NCBI RefSeq assembly: GCF_008831285.2
Contig: NC_045139.1
Coordinates: forward strand, 31,471,706 to 31,535,705
From: Nymphaea colorata
Taxonomy: Eukaryota; Streptophyta; Magnoliopsida; Nymphaeales; Nymphaeaceae
Reading direction: 5' to 3'
DNA: 64,000 bases
Below are positions 1 to 11,415 of the stretch, one piece after another. The translations under genes and the position numbers were made by a program. The notes beneath the pieces were generated by a model, which saw only the letters and a program-made list of their open reading frames with translations, was not told where the DNA came from and searched no databases. Numbering within the stretch: the first letter of the stretch is position 1; every line of letters starts with the position of its first letter.

Positions 1-282
1 GGTAGCGGTCACCATGCCAAGTCTCTCAGTAACAACGGTAATCGTATTTACCAGATACCTTCATTGGTAAGAAAAATACGACTAGTCTACAGCAAACAGC
101 TACTGGTAAAGACATACCAAATCCGTTGATGGATGATCACTTTCCCAAAGTGATAAAAGGTGATTCAAATCGCACTAACATCATATTATTTGTTTATGCA
201 GCTAATCAGAATGAAAGTAGAGGCAGGGGCGGAGCCAGGATTTTATCTCGGGGCGGGCTGAATGGTCCAATGAACTATAATG

Positions 283-313
<31 letters not shown>

Positions 314-1043
314 CTCATACACTTTAGATAGTATTTGCAAACCACAATGTAGTAGAAATGAACATATGTCGTATATAATTGCCCACGTCATGAACATGAA
401 GCGATACCTGTCCTACGACACATTTTAATAATTGTTTGTGACATTAGCACAAAACCCGATCTGTCCTAAACAGATAAGGTGCTCTATTTCTATTACAGTG
501 ACGTAGGTGTGAACATAAAGTGGACATACAAATATCACAACAAAAAATATAGCAAACAAAGGCATCTACAAAACCTTATAAACAGGAAATAAAGAAGACA
601 ATATTGACATCTTGAGCCTCTTGCACACTGTAGAACAACGAAGAGTTGTTTTGTCCCCTCGCTAACTTGCTTTTCAAATTATCACGAGTGGAGTGATGTC
701 TTGCCGCATTATTAGGTATTTGATTGGACAGTCAAAATCAGCTACCTTAGCTGCATCATTATCAAAGGAAGGAACCTCAAAAAATTGTTCACATGAAGTG
801 GTGACTAATCTGAAAAATGAAACAGGGGAAATGGTCTTTTCGTCCATCTTGTGGCAAAAGGTGCAGGACATGGAATTTATTGACTTGGATGCTTTAAGTT
901 AACCCATCAGAAATGTGCACAAAGCACTTTGCACAGTTCACAGTTTATATGTATGGCCAAATGAAATAGCATATAAAGAAAGAGACAATAAAGCACTACT
1001 TAGATACGGAACTAGAAACATATAGGAGGGACTGAAATCTTAC
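1..1043. other. Unassigned left edge with a short AT microsatellite
   Basis: I see no convincing gene here. Positions 224-260 read like the 'ggggcggagcc' type of short non-autonomous repeat. An (AT)n run follows at about 285-313. Both strands carry short open frames between 674 and 902, but none resembles a family I recognise; the minus-strand one could be a neighbouring exon of the WAC/DDT fragment just to the right. Confidence 0.4.
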
Positions 1044-1260
1044 TAAAGTGAATCAATTGCAATGCAGGGGCAATCAACTCCTTTGGTAATTGAAAAGTAC
1101 CCTCTTTGCCCTTACCCTCGGACAACAAAGCCTTCTCATAGGTGAAGCCAGACTTCCCTATCATCTTACATGTCCATATTTGCTTACGATACAAATTTAT
1201 CCGGTTCAAATAGTCTCTGTTGAAAGCTAAGAAACATCTGTCATGGTCAAGAACCATTGG
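1044..1260 (-). pseudogene. Exon of a WAC/DDT-domain chromatin protein (fragment)
   Basis: The minus-strand frame carries DYLNRINLYRKQIWTCK, then GKSGFTYEKALLSE, then QLPKELIAPALQ. This is the pattern of the WAC (WSTF/Acf1) region at the start of plant DDT-domain proteins, where a DY..YL.R.NLYR..WTC core is followed by TGK..LTYEEAL.SE. Those proteins act in ISWI-type chromatin remodelling. The exon ends at 1044 in front of a good donor (GTAAGA). It could start at 1260 or 1226, since both follow an AG on the minus strand. No other exon of the gene was recognised in the window, so it is either an isolated fragment or the end of a gene that mostly lies outside. Family assignment rests on motif memory, not on a search. 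Confidence 0.6.
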
Positions 1261-2639
1261 CTGAGCAGCTAAGATGATGACCCAATGCCGATAAACACTT
1301 TCCTTTTGACAGACGAATTGAACATGAATATGGATAAATGAATGCTCTAGACATGTTATGGGTGAGCCAGTACTTAAGGCTCACAAACCAGTAAAAGCGC
1401 ATCTTAAATTGGTCAAGTTAGCTTACAGTAGCACCATAGCAATTTTAGCAGCAGCTTTCCTTCGCCATTTTGATGCCTTTCGGTACCATCATCACCTAAG
1501 CAAAGTGAGTATCTTCTGTTAGTCATTCATTTGTTTGTACATAGCTAACACGTGAACAGTTGTAGGTATTTGTTTTTGCTTATAGCAGTTTATCAGTTAC
1601 TAACTGTTTGCTTAAGCAATATATGCATATTTCTGGAAACCAGAATGCTTACCTTCATTATTTACGTTTTTCATAATTTTGTAGAATGGTTTCCCTTCAT
1701 ATTTACAACTCTTGCCAATGTTCCAGACACAGATATATCTTTCAAATATCAAATATTCACTGTGAGGTTTTTTATCATATTGAAGTTTAGCAGTTTACTG
1801 AAGCCTACTCTTTTTTCAAATTTACAGCGTTTGAAATTGTATCAGTAGATTCAGTACTTCTTTGTTGCTCTCGCACAGGTTCCTTATTAATTCTTAATTT
1901 TGTTTATGGATATTGGATAAGCATTTGGTTAAGAGCAGCACAACAAAAGAGGTCAACAAACAATAACAAACTCAGTGAAAGATCAAAGTTAAAAAATAAA
2001 AAAATGTGCATAATAGAAATTAGAAAATCACCATAAAACTGAGAGAAAAAAATGACAGAAAAGGTTAAAGAAAAAAGAAAAAGAAACAGAAAAACTAAAG
2101 TATGAAAGAAACAGCCTCACCATAGTTCACTACACAACAAAAATGGAAGTCCACTAAATAAAGTATGGAAGAGAGTCAGGAAACGGCCCCACCTTCTTCC
2201 TGTAGCCAGCGCAACAGCCTGCTCAGTGCTCAGTGCTCTTTTCTCGTCTCTTAGTCTCCCCTGCGGGCTGCGGACCTACTACCTTTCTCACTCGTTCATA
2301 TTTCTGTTTCTCTATCTATCAGACCATCTCCCTCACAGCCTCACTCAGTCACTCACTCACTCTATCTCTCTTTTTTCTCCTGAATCTCCTCCCTCACACT
2401 CTCTAGTCTCTCCATCTCTCCCGTGCGTTTTCCCCTTTCAATAATTGAAATAGGGCAAACCAAAGGGGCGGGCCTGGTTTTGTGGGTAGGAGTTGGATCC
2501 GGGTAGGGTAGGGCCAAATTAAATCCAAATTCAAATATTACGTAAAAGTAATAAAATTTTTAAATTTTTTATAATTAATTTTTTTTTTCCGTTTGCCTAA
2601 GGTAGGGCCATGGCCCAGGTGGCCCCCCCCCTGCCACTG
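1261..2639. other. Unassigned, CT-rich stretch at 2281-2440
   Basis: No gene is supported. The stretch includes a pyrimidine-rich segment (2281-2440, CTCACT/TCTCT runs) and a GC-rich piece at 2461-2640 of the same look as the gene-poor GC-rich short repeats found elsewhere in the window. Confidence 0.4.
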
Positions 2640-3682
2640 ACTAGAGGAACACCAAGCCCAAATATCAGTACTACAGAACCAACTAAAAATACTCATAGAA
2701 TGGAAAACCCAGACATAATCCTTACTAAAAATCCCAGAAACTAAACCAAAGACTACAAAACCAAAAACTTTAGAAACAACAAAACAAGAAGAACCGAGTA
2801 TATCCTTTAAACCAAGATTCAAAAATATTAATTTGAACCAGAGATTCCAAAAAACTCCCATACCTCCTTAGACACAAACCTATTTAAAAACAATCCAAAA
2901 GGTGAAAACCGAGAGCAAGACTATAATAGTTAACAACTATCTTAGAAACCTAAAGAAAGTCTGCTAAACAAAAACCCAAGTGAAAAAAATACAGTACAAG
3001 GGAAAAGTTATATCACCATTCCATATCCAGGGATAAATAAGATGATAGCATATCCCAACACCAACCCAAACCTAATAAAAATGGTACATAGTTATGGATT
3101 GCTACATACTGTATATACCCACAACGCCAAAGAACTAGAAGAAATTCCAGAACTATGCAAAGCAGTAAAACGTTACCTTGAGATAACAAAAACACCACTT
3201 ATCTATGTGAGAATCTATGCTGCCCAAGCAGAAGTTTTCGAGGATAAATAATCTCAGCTATATATGCCATAAAGCTTGGCTTGACAAAGGAATTAGTCCA
3301 GCTAGAAGTTTAGCAACAAAAAGAGGTACTTTTACCAGAAATTAAAGAATTCTTTGCCAAAAAGAGACATAGGCATTTACAAGTCATATTTGAAGAACTT
3401 CTACACCAATATCAAGAACCCAACGTATGGATGTACGAAGCAAAGAACGACCAGATAATATATTCTCTATCCTTAAAAACCAAAGAAAAAAACAAAGAGG
3501 AAATTATAAGGTGGTTAGAAACTCTAACTATGCTAGATAGATCACCACAAACCAAAGCTATCAAAGGACCATTAATGGGAACCAGAAATTTGAAAGAATA
3601 TTGCCAGTTCATGCAGAAATACCCGGAACACCAATGCATAGAATATGTAAAGGGTAAAGAATTGTGTAAAGTAAGTCTCTAA
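2640..3682 (+). pseudogene. Decayed polyprotein fragment, possibly endogenous pararetrovirus
   Basis: About 1 kb of A-rich sequence reads as one coding stretch on the + strand, broken by stops and at least one frameshift. The two best-preserved pieces are 3042-3251 and 3431-3682. The frame shifts near 3245, and a stop lies at about 3312 inside the piece joining them. Lysine-rich, A-ending codon use differs from the surrounding DNA. The general look reminds me of the non-enzymatic part of a Caulimoviridae-like (endogenous pararetrovirus) polyprotein, but no reverse transcriptase, protease or RNase H motif is present to prove it. A retrotransposon gag is the main alternative. As seen, it is interrupted and non-functional. 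Confidence 0.35.
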
Positions 3683-3794
3683 GGAAAATGTTTCATGCGG
3701 TTACATTACGATTTAAGTGAAGTATGATACACCAATCGTTTAAGCAGTTGTCATTCCAGCCACCTTTTAGTGTAGCACTCATATAAATCAAAGA

Positions 3795-3795
<1 letters not shown>

Positions 3796-3862
<67 letters not shown>
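3796..3862. repeat. (AT)n microsatellite
   Basis: An uninterrupted AT dinucleotide run of about 66 bp. The YIYIYI-type reading frames across it are artefacts. Confidence 0.95.
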
Positions 3863-3880
3863 CAAGTTTTTGTTAATGGA

Positions 3881-4040
3881 TATATATGGACAGAAAAGAT
3901 TAATTGATTTGTTTGGAGAAATCCAAAGAAAAAAATTAAGTTCCATGTGGCGGTTAAAACTATCACGCACTAAATGAAATCAGATTTCCTTGGGCTATGG
4001 AAGGAAATACGGTTCGTATATATGGAAAAATACTATGCAT
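3881..4040 (+). promoter_or_regulatory. Promoter-proximal remnant of NAC-like copy 1
   Basis: This segment matches the upstream regions of the intact array genes: the 'ttaattgatttgtttggagaaatcc' type block, then 'atcacgcactaaat', then 'atggaaggaaatacgg'. After about 4030 the homology jumps straight into intron-1-like sequence, so the TATA box and exon 1 present in the other units are missing here. Confidence 0.6.
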
Positions 4041-4273
4041 ACAATCTTTCATAAAACTGCCTAAATCTTGAGGTAGATTTGTAAAACAGTAATAAGCCAT
4101 TACTATAGCCAAATACCGCCTAAATCTGGTCTCCGAGAGAATCTCATGCTGTTGCAAAAAGATCAAAAGAAAAAACTTTTCCTTACATATATTCTGATGA
4201 CAGACTTGTAATGCATGTTAGAGTTTGTCGCCAACCAATCATTTGTTCTTTTGTCTTTTTTTTTTTTTGGCAG

Positions 4274-5643
4274 AACTTTGTGCCGCCGATAAAGTTTCTA
4301 TCTTCATGACTGAGGGAACCGATACAAGATGTAACATGGACGGAACTTGGGAACAATGTGGTGAAAGTGAAATTGTGTTGCACCCCACTTCAGACGAAGT
4401 ATTTGAAACAGTGACACCGTTCCGATTCAATCATGATGATGGAGCTCCGAGTAGATGGATTGTGACTGAATATCGTATTGACGACGATTATGAAGTAATT
4501 TGTTGCCCATAAGTTGTTGGTTTGTTTGTGCATGTGCGCATACTATTTATGTGCATCTCCACGAATGCATGTAGTCATAAATATCTCGACCTCCCATGAT
4601 AAACTTTTTGAAAATCAATGTCGACTTCTTCACTGCATATCGTTAGAATGAAACAATGAGCAACTAAACTTCCCTGAACGCATGATCAACCAAGATTCGG
4701 GCCAACTAAAATAACTTTCATGTTATTGTGTTTTCATTAAGATTCCAAGACGATGCCTGTTAAAGATCAAGCTGTAAATATGCAGGTAGACCATGTTTTC
4801 CGGTGGATATTAAAAAATTAATACCCTATTAACAAATCGAACTGGATTCTGATTTAAGAAATGATAAATATCTTGCATGTTTAAACTATTTTGCATGACC
4901 ATTGCACTTTTAGAGAATCTCGTCAATTTAGGATTAAAGTGAGTCGATAGTTGATTTTCTTAAAATGAAAATGTAGGTCGTTTTTAGATTCAAAAAAGTT
5001 TGGGTTATTCATATTTTTCTATTTTATAATTGGCAAACCCATGATTCAAACTTACATCAACAAATGACCGAGTCACTGAATCGACGACTTGACTCGTTAA
5101 CTCAATCGAACATTCAAATAACCATGCATCAGTAATGTTGGGCCCGGTCATGTTGAGTCAAGTGCAAGCCAGTGCGAGTCAGCCAAAATCATGCGCCCCA
5201 AAGTCAGATACTGCTTTTATGTTTGAAATTTCCCATGCTGTCCCGTGAAATTCATGTCATTACATATGTTTACTTATATTTATATATTGTTGGTGCCCAC
5301 AATAATATCATTTTTTTAAATTAGTACTAAAGACTTCTGTTTGCATGACAAACATGAACAAGTCTCCCACCCAAATAGTAATTTTCCAATTCTAAAGAAT
5401 TCTGTGTCTCCAATGAGTAAATCTTTGTTCTTGGGGCCAATGACACAGCTACTGCAATTGCTAGTTGCAAACTAGAAAAGAGTGAAAGAATAGAGCAATG
5501 ATTGGTTTTCGCTACTTGTCTAAACTGTGTTGACGTGATATTGTTGCTTGGAATTATACAATGAACAGAATGACCTTGTATGCTGCAAGCTACATTTTTT
5601 GAAGCTGCCTACAAACGGATCTTCGGACAGCGATGAAAGCTAA
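4274..5643 (+). pseudogene. Diverged NAC-like copy 1, exons 2 and 3 only
   Basis: Exon 2 (4274-4494, acceptor ggcag) and exon 3 (5569-5643, acceptor aacag) remain open and join in frame, but no exon 1 can be found between the promoter remnant and exon 2. Exon 2 reads GTWEQCGESE, then FETVTPFRFNHDDGAPS, then WIVTEYRID, aligning with NAC subdomains C and D. Exon 3 reads DLVCCKLHF, the subdomain E position, and ends TAA at 5641-5643. Exon 2 is about 25 nt shorter at its 3' end than in the other copies, with an alternative donor at 4495. It is the most diverged member of the array. Either it is a 5'-truncated pseudogene, or it uses an unseen exon 1 or an internal ATG (for example 4307). Confidence 0.6.
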
Positions 5644-5880
5644 TGAGGCAGTCAAAATGGAAGCAATAGACGCACGTTCTAAGAGAGTCCAAGCAGAAGT
5701 TAAAGAAGCGAGTTCTATGACCGAGTGAAAGCAGAAGATTGGGTACTAGCTAGATGTAGAATAGGGGTTCCAGCATTATGTAATAGGGAAAGTTTAGTTT
5801 TGATATAATAATTGTTACTCAATCTAAATAATGGATCTCTTCTTGTGATAAAGCTTGCTTCTGATAATTCTTCTAGACAC
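5644..5880 (+). other. Conserved 3' block after NAC-like exon 3
   Basis: The block contains 'gggtactagctagat', 'cagcattatgtaataggg' and 'ttcttgtgataaag'. It recurs after exon 3 of every array copy that keeps exon 3 (also 14633-14825, 20706-20895, 33999-34190 and 50097-50310). The probable role is 3' UTR and polyadenylation region. Conservation in the diverged copy 1 is notable. Confidence 0.55.
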
Positions 5881-6177
5881 ATATATATTGTGTGTGTGTG
5901 TGTGTGCAGACACCCTACGGTTGAAATTTTAGGTGCAAGTTTGTGTAACTCAATCTATACATATGTGCGCTTTAAGTTACACTAATTTACGAATAGTTTT
6001 TTTTTTCACAAAAAAAGATTCACCAGATGAAAATAATATTTATCGAAGAAAAGACAATTAAACAATTAAAGAAAAGAGAAGCTATATGTTCGACTGGTTC
6101 CTTCTAGTTGAACTAGCCAAGGGCTAAAGACATTCTAGCAAAATAAAAATTAAAAAATAAATAGGAAAAAATGGAAA

Positions 6178-6178
<1 letters not shown>

Positions 6179-6236
<58 letters not shown>

Positions 6237-6237
6237 A
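6179..6237. repeat. (AT)n(AG)n microsatellite
   Basis: An AT run passes directly into an AG run. The same composite, followed by the same unique block ('ggtttgatcggtttgcac'), occurs at 21407-21461, so it is part of the duplicated unit. Confidence 0.9.
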
Positions 6238-6355
6238 AGGTGTGGGGAGGAGACGTTTGATCGGTTTGCACAACGGACAACCTAAATCCAAGGCGGTTTT
6301 ATATTTATTTAAATATAAAAATATCTTGAATTAAAGTAATATCAAAGCACAGTGC

Positions 6356-7148
6356 CGGATACTCGGTATCGGACCCGACTTGGGCCCAGGCCAGGTAACG
6401 AGCTTGATTTTGGTCCAGCCCCGCCTATTGTCGACCGCCCGACAAGTCCGGTAACTTTTTTTTAAAAAAAAAAATTATGTTAGGGTTTGGTTGAATGTCC
6501 ATGGCCCGACTCTTTCAGTTTCATTCTCCTCCTCCATTCCTTATGGCCGTGACCTCGCCTCCGTTTAGCTTCATTGTCCCCAACAGAGAACAAGCCTCCT
6601 CCGGTCCTCCCCGTCGCGACATCACCCATCGGCTCATCCTCTCCATCGCCCGTCGGCCGTCACTGCAGCGCCATCACTGTCGAAGGCCGTTAGCTCGCCC
6701 ATTTTATGTTTTTTTTTTCTCGCTTGCTGGGAAACAACTTCCAGTGTTTTCTGGTTCTCTGCTTTAATCTGACAGTGTCCTTCAATCATCAGGAAAAATA
6801 TAACAAGTCCTGCTACCCCATATTGCACGGTACACCTGCCTTTAAAACAGAACCTTTAGCAACCAACATGCAAGAGAAAATTCCATAAACAAATACAGGC
6901 AGCTGATTAACAATAAGGAAAATTCTCTCCCAGCTAACAAAATCATATATGCCACAACAGAACTAGGTCGTTCATGATTATCAGATCGCCGGAACACTTC
7001 AAAAACTGTCTCTCTCTCCCGCACACACGGAAAATTCTCTCCCAGCTACTAAAAACAAAGTATGAAGCGATTTCCAGCAATCTACAAAATGGAAAAGAAG
7101 ATTTCCAGCTAATAGCCAGTTCATCCACCAAACGAAATGCTTCCATAC
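6356..7148. other. Unassigned block, GC-rich at 6350-6700
   Basis: Homology to the array unit stops at about 6350. The GC-rich part (6350-6700) has short open frames on both strands but no recognised domain. The phrase 'ggaaaattctctcccagcta' occurs twice (6917 and 7026). The piece may be part of an insertion that also carries the GH35 pseudogene next to it. Confidence 0.35.
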
Positions 7149-7830
7149 TTGTGACAAGATGATTGGTCCTCCTTGTGTCTGGAACAGCCCTCTAGCTTTC
7201 ATCATCTCAACAATCTTTTGAGTGAATCCCTTCATTGCAGCCTTCATAATTAAAAAAAAAAAAGAAACAGAAACTCATTATGAATTCTTAAACAGCTAGA
7301 GGCAACAAAGCAAAAAAATACCTTAAAAATAACACTGCAAACAACAGAAATATATAGGATAGATGACATTATGAACCTAACCACCAAAAAACAAAAAAAG
7401 AAAAGAAAAAGTACCACTAAAAGAGAATCTAAAAGTAGAAGGAAACAAAATGTTACCCCCAGGAGAGGGCTCATGGCCGTTCCAGAAACATAAGTTTGGA
7501 TAACATCTAAGCCTCATTCTTTGGCTTTCTATATCAGATCAGGCCACATCTACATGAACCCCAGCAAATTTTATTATATTAGCGCCTTCTTTAGTAACAG
7601 AATATCCAAAAAACGAACAGGAAGAGAAGAAACCCATTTTCCTCATTTCCAGATTTTTTGATGAATGTGCCTCAGGAGTGCTCCATGAGTAGTGAATGGA
7701 TCCAGAGATGAGAATCCTCCTCTACCCATTGATGATGATTGAAGTGTGATCATAAGAAACAGAGCACAACACCACCTTAGGGAATGTGGCTAACGTCAAC
7801 AAGAACTATAACATGGTGCATTCTCTCCAC
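7149..7830 (-). pseudogene. GH35 beta-galactosidase pseudogene, three exon pieces
   Basis: Three minus-strand pieces match plant cell-wall beta-galactosidases (glycosyl hydrolase 35) in the expected order. At about 7662-7765 is SVSYDH, then RRILISGSIHYSWSTPEA, with a stop in place of the residue before RR. At 7457-7549 is MWPDLI, GLDVIQTYV, then in a shifted frame NGHEPSPG; it has two stops and a one-base deletion and ends at a GT donor. At 7149-7241 is [14 protein letters not shown], then GGPIILSQ, ending exactly at a GTATGG donor as in intact family genes. The long middle exon with the active-site region is absent from the 215 bp between the second and third pieces. Introns are retained, so this was copied or inserted as DNA, not through mRNA. 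It is non-functional. Confidence 0.8.
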
Positions 7831-8185
7831 ATTCTTCCAGTGTTTCTTCTCTTACCGGAAAAACAGGAATAACAAGGAAAAAAAGGGTTTACTCTCTTCT
7901 TTGTCCTTTCAGTGTGAGCCTCAGGATGAGGTCACAAGAGTTTAAGAGAGAGACAAAGAGAGAGCACATGAGAGAGAGGGCTAATGTTACATACCTGATA
8001 CCAATGGTAGTTCGACAAAGATATGATGAGATGTCGGTGTGCTGGTGGCTAGATGCCGGATGCCGGAGGGTGGAGTTGTGGTGCTGGTGTGGGACGATGA
8101 GAATGGTCGATGGAAGAGAGAGAGAGATACAACAATGGGGGAAAGAAACAACCAACCACTCAGTATAAAAACCTTCACCTTAAAT

Positions 8186-8280
8186 CAGTGAACCGGTTTT
8201 GATGAGTTGGTGTGTCGGTTTTCAATACACCCAAAAGCAGTGAACCGGTTTTGATGACTTAGTGTATCGGTTTTCAATAT
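8186..8280. repeat. Direct tandem repeat, about 52 bp, two copies
   Basis: The unit starting 'cagtgaaccggttttgatga' occurs at 8186 and again at 8238 with a few differences. Confidence 0.8.
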
Positions 8281-10159
8281 TTAATCTGATTTATAATAAG
8301 GAATCGAGTCCATGTAAACAAGTCAAGTTGCTATAAAACTCAAACATGACCTGTTTATTGTTTCAAGTATCTTTGTAAGTCGATCTTGACTCATTTATAA
8401 ACGAGTCAAGCTCGATCTTAGATTTTTCGAGCAAGTTCGAATCGAGTTCGAGTTGGCTCTACTTATTGTGCAGCCCTAAAAAAACAACCAAAATCTCTAG
8501 CCTTGAAGGACAAAAATAAGTCGATTTTTTAAATTGTTTCATCCATCTTAATTGTCCTCAACCCTAATCTCATCATTTCTTAAAAATCTTTATTGTGTTA
8601 TATTTAATTTACTTACTGAATGTTAATTAATAAAAACGACACATTGATTACATAAGATAGTTTAATTAACTAGTTATAGTAGACCACTTTTTAATTTTTT
8701 ACATATTTTTTATTTACTTGTTAAATAGTTGTTTTTTATTAAATTAAATAAAAAAATGTTGCATTCATTTATTAATGAATAAAATAAATAAACTCATTGA
8801 ATAAAACTTCAGTTTAATTCTTGATTCAAAAGTTTTGCATTATTTTCACATACTTTTTTCTGATCAATTCTTTTTTTTAAATGTTTATCTAAAACCTCTC
8901 ATTCATTTCATAATATGGTTGTCTTGAAGGATAACCATAATATTTTTCCTATATAAATACTTCAGTAAAAGTTAGATTATTGCTTTATATATGTGATTTC
9001 ATATGGTTTTGTCGAGTTTTATTCCTAACTCTTTTGGACATATAATTTTATTTTGATCTTTTAGATTTTCATATTTTCTTTTGATGAACAAATATTTATT
9101 ACTTAAATTTTGAAGTGGTTGGTTAAGATGTTTTAACTTTTAGCTCATCAATTTTCCCAATAAGTTCTTCATACTCATAATTTGTCATAATTGATTTTTA
9201 TATCTTTAGATCGTTTAAGGATGTGTTGTATTATTTTCACATGCATTTTTTGACCTATTCTTTTTTTTAAAAAATATTTATTTAAAACAACTAGTTTATC
9301 AAATAAATAAAATTTTTATGAGGTTGCATGTTTGAGTAATTAGACAAACATTTTTTCTCAATAAACAAGTTTATTATATGATTTTCACACTTTTTCTACA
9401 AATTTTAATTGTGTTAATTCAAATAATTTGCATTATATCCGTAAAAAAATGTTAAATAATGTCAAACTTTCATTCGCTCCACATATCATTAACTTTTTTG
9501 TGTTAGACCTCTCAACTTTATTGCAATTAGTGTTTTTTTTATATAAAATTGTATTGTTTAATCAAATCATATTTCTGATAATTAATAAAATCAAACAATT
9601 TATTGTTTTCCTATTAGTTAAAGGTTTTTGTTTTGAAATTTGTGAATTATATATCAAATCAATAAGACTTTTGGACAAATTGTATGATTATACAAAACAA
9701 TTATTTGATTGATTAAATATGTAATTGATAATTTCATCAATAAAACATTTTTATGAGTTCAACCTTTTTTCCTATTAAATATATTTATTTGCGATTAATT
9801 TTCATATTTTAAAAAATACCCATTTTTGTTGAAATTTATTAATTGAAGTTTTCTTTGTCATTTTCAATTAAATAAATATATTATTTAAGATATCCTGTTT
9901 AGTTGAAGTCTTAACTATAATAGTATGCTTATTTATACAAAAACATTTAATTATACACAATATTAGTTATTAATTAATTAGTTTTATATGATATAATTTT
10001 AAATACTTTAAGTTAAATAGTGTCTATGGTAACTATTTGACTATTATTATATGGAACTTCATAAAAGTCATTACCATATAGAATTTATATTCTCTTTATG
10101 TCATAACTTTAAATTGGTGGGTTTGGTTAGGCCTTTTGTCCAATGATCCATAAATCGCA
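8281..10159. other. Very AT-rich DNA, no gene seen
   Basis: Low-complexity AT-rich sequence. The longest open frame (9428-9712, 94 aa) is Leu/Ile/Phe/Lys-rich as expected from base composition and has no recognisable domain. Confidence 0.5.
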
Positions 10160-10600
10160 ACTTCAAAACGTAGGGACACAAACTCTCTCAGGGTTCGGAT
10201 TTTTGGATATCATCGGATTCAGATGTCAGCACATGCGTTTCGGATTCAGATATCAACTTACGGTTCGGATTCAAATATCAAGTTGTAATTCAGATTCATA
10301 TATCAATTCAGGATTAAGATAGTATCCGATCGGATATTTACTTAAAACCGAATCCGAATCCGTATCCGATTGGATAAGATGGTTAAGTATCCGATCGGAT
10401 ATTTAAGTATAAATTGTTACCATATTTGATTTGTTAAAGGCAGTTCATATCCGACCAGATATTTAGGTAAATCCGAATACGATTGGATGTTATTTCTTAA
10501 ATCCGAATTCGATCTAATTTTCTTATTTGGATGTTAAATTGCTTATCATATCCGATTTTTTAAAGGTAGTTCAGATGGATATCTGATCCCTTGACGTCCC
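10160..10600. repeat. Degenerate repeats of a 'atccgatcggatattta' motif
   Basis: Variants of 'tatccgatcggatattta' and 'aaatccgaatccg' recur many times at irregular spacing. A related patch lies at 37900-38110. The palindromic core (ccgatcgg) makes it hairpin-prone. It resembles decayed short repeats common in plant intergenic DNA. Confidence 0.5.
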
Positions 10601-11079
10601 TATACGTTAGTGAAGATGTCTATACCAACGTGCACAACTATATGTGCTGCAAAAATGTCAGGTATAGTTTTCACTGATATTCTTTTCACTGGTGACCTCC
10701 ATAGTTATCGAGGATGTCACTTCATATTTTACCGATGTCTCTCGACTATCATTTTTTCTTTTGGTAGTGTAGGCAGCTGAATGCATAGAGGGACTCTTAA
10801 CACTGCTTCAATCTTGATACACATACATGGCCCTTACACAAGGCCAGAGCCAAGGAGAAGGCCTGCATGGGTGTGGCCGCACCTAATTTTTTTTTTTTTT
10901 AACTTTACATGTAAAGTTTAAAAAATTTCAGTTGTCTTACATAAAAATTTTAAAAAATAATTTTGTGGCACACTAATTTTAAAAAAATTTCTGACTTGGG
11001 TCCCTTGCTGCGGCACACTAATTTTGTGTCAAAGGATCGCTTCCAATCCCCACTTCCAGGTTACAGGACAGTCCCTCGT
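10601..11079. other. Unassigned; possible transposon edge near 10769
   Basis: No gene. The phrase 'tatagttttcactgatatt' at 10665 recurs in changed form at 53985, and the segment ends in ...ttggtagtg at 10769, whose complement starts CACTACC. A matching opposite end was not found. Confidence 0.25.
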
Positions 11080-11415
11080 ACAGTACTTTAAATGTCAACT
11101 TATTCAGCTAGCTCTGTGGTTTTTGAGAGATGTTTGATTATTCTATGAATCTGACGTGACATGCTTTTTGCAATTGCGCCTGATGTGACAAGAGATCATG
11201 TTCAATCAAACTATATCAAGGATTAGAAAGTTGGGCCATGGTGCTGGCAATCAGTAGATTCAATACATCACATATCCTTATCATCAACTACACGTTGTCT
11301 TTCAGGTTGATATGAGTTCCACCGCCCTGTTAGAAGATAAACATAAAGATCACAAGAATGATGCTTGAAATTAAGAGGAACTGCTTCTTAGTACTACCTT
11401 CGATGTAAAGACCTT
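11080..11415. repeat. Dispersed repeat R, copy 1
   Basis: A non-coding segment that begins near 'actttaaatgtcaacttatt' and runs through 'acatcacatatcc' and 'acacgttgtctttca'. It recurs at 24020-24260 and 54145-54400, in two cases a few hundred bp to 1 kb before an array promoter, so it belongs to the ancestral duplicated unit. Confidence 0.6.

Noticed and set aside
2538-2861. 107-aa minus-strand frame rich in Phe, Val and Trp
   Set aside because: It is the complement of the A-rich pararetrovirus-like coding trace, so a shadow frame.
3751-3970. Minus-strand open frames with long Tyr-Ile repeats
   Set aside because: They are translations of the (AT)n microsatellite, not proteins.
7250-7474. 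Minus-strand 74-aa Phe/Leu-rich frame that could look like a membrane protein
   Set aside because: It falls in A-rich DNA between two GH35 exon pieces, and the hydrophobic residues come from T-rich codons.
10640-10769. CACTACC terminus suggesting a CACTA (En/Spm) transposon end on the minus strand
   Set aside because: No opposite terminus, target duplication or transposase was found, and seven bases are too few to call an element.
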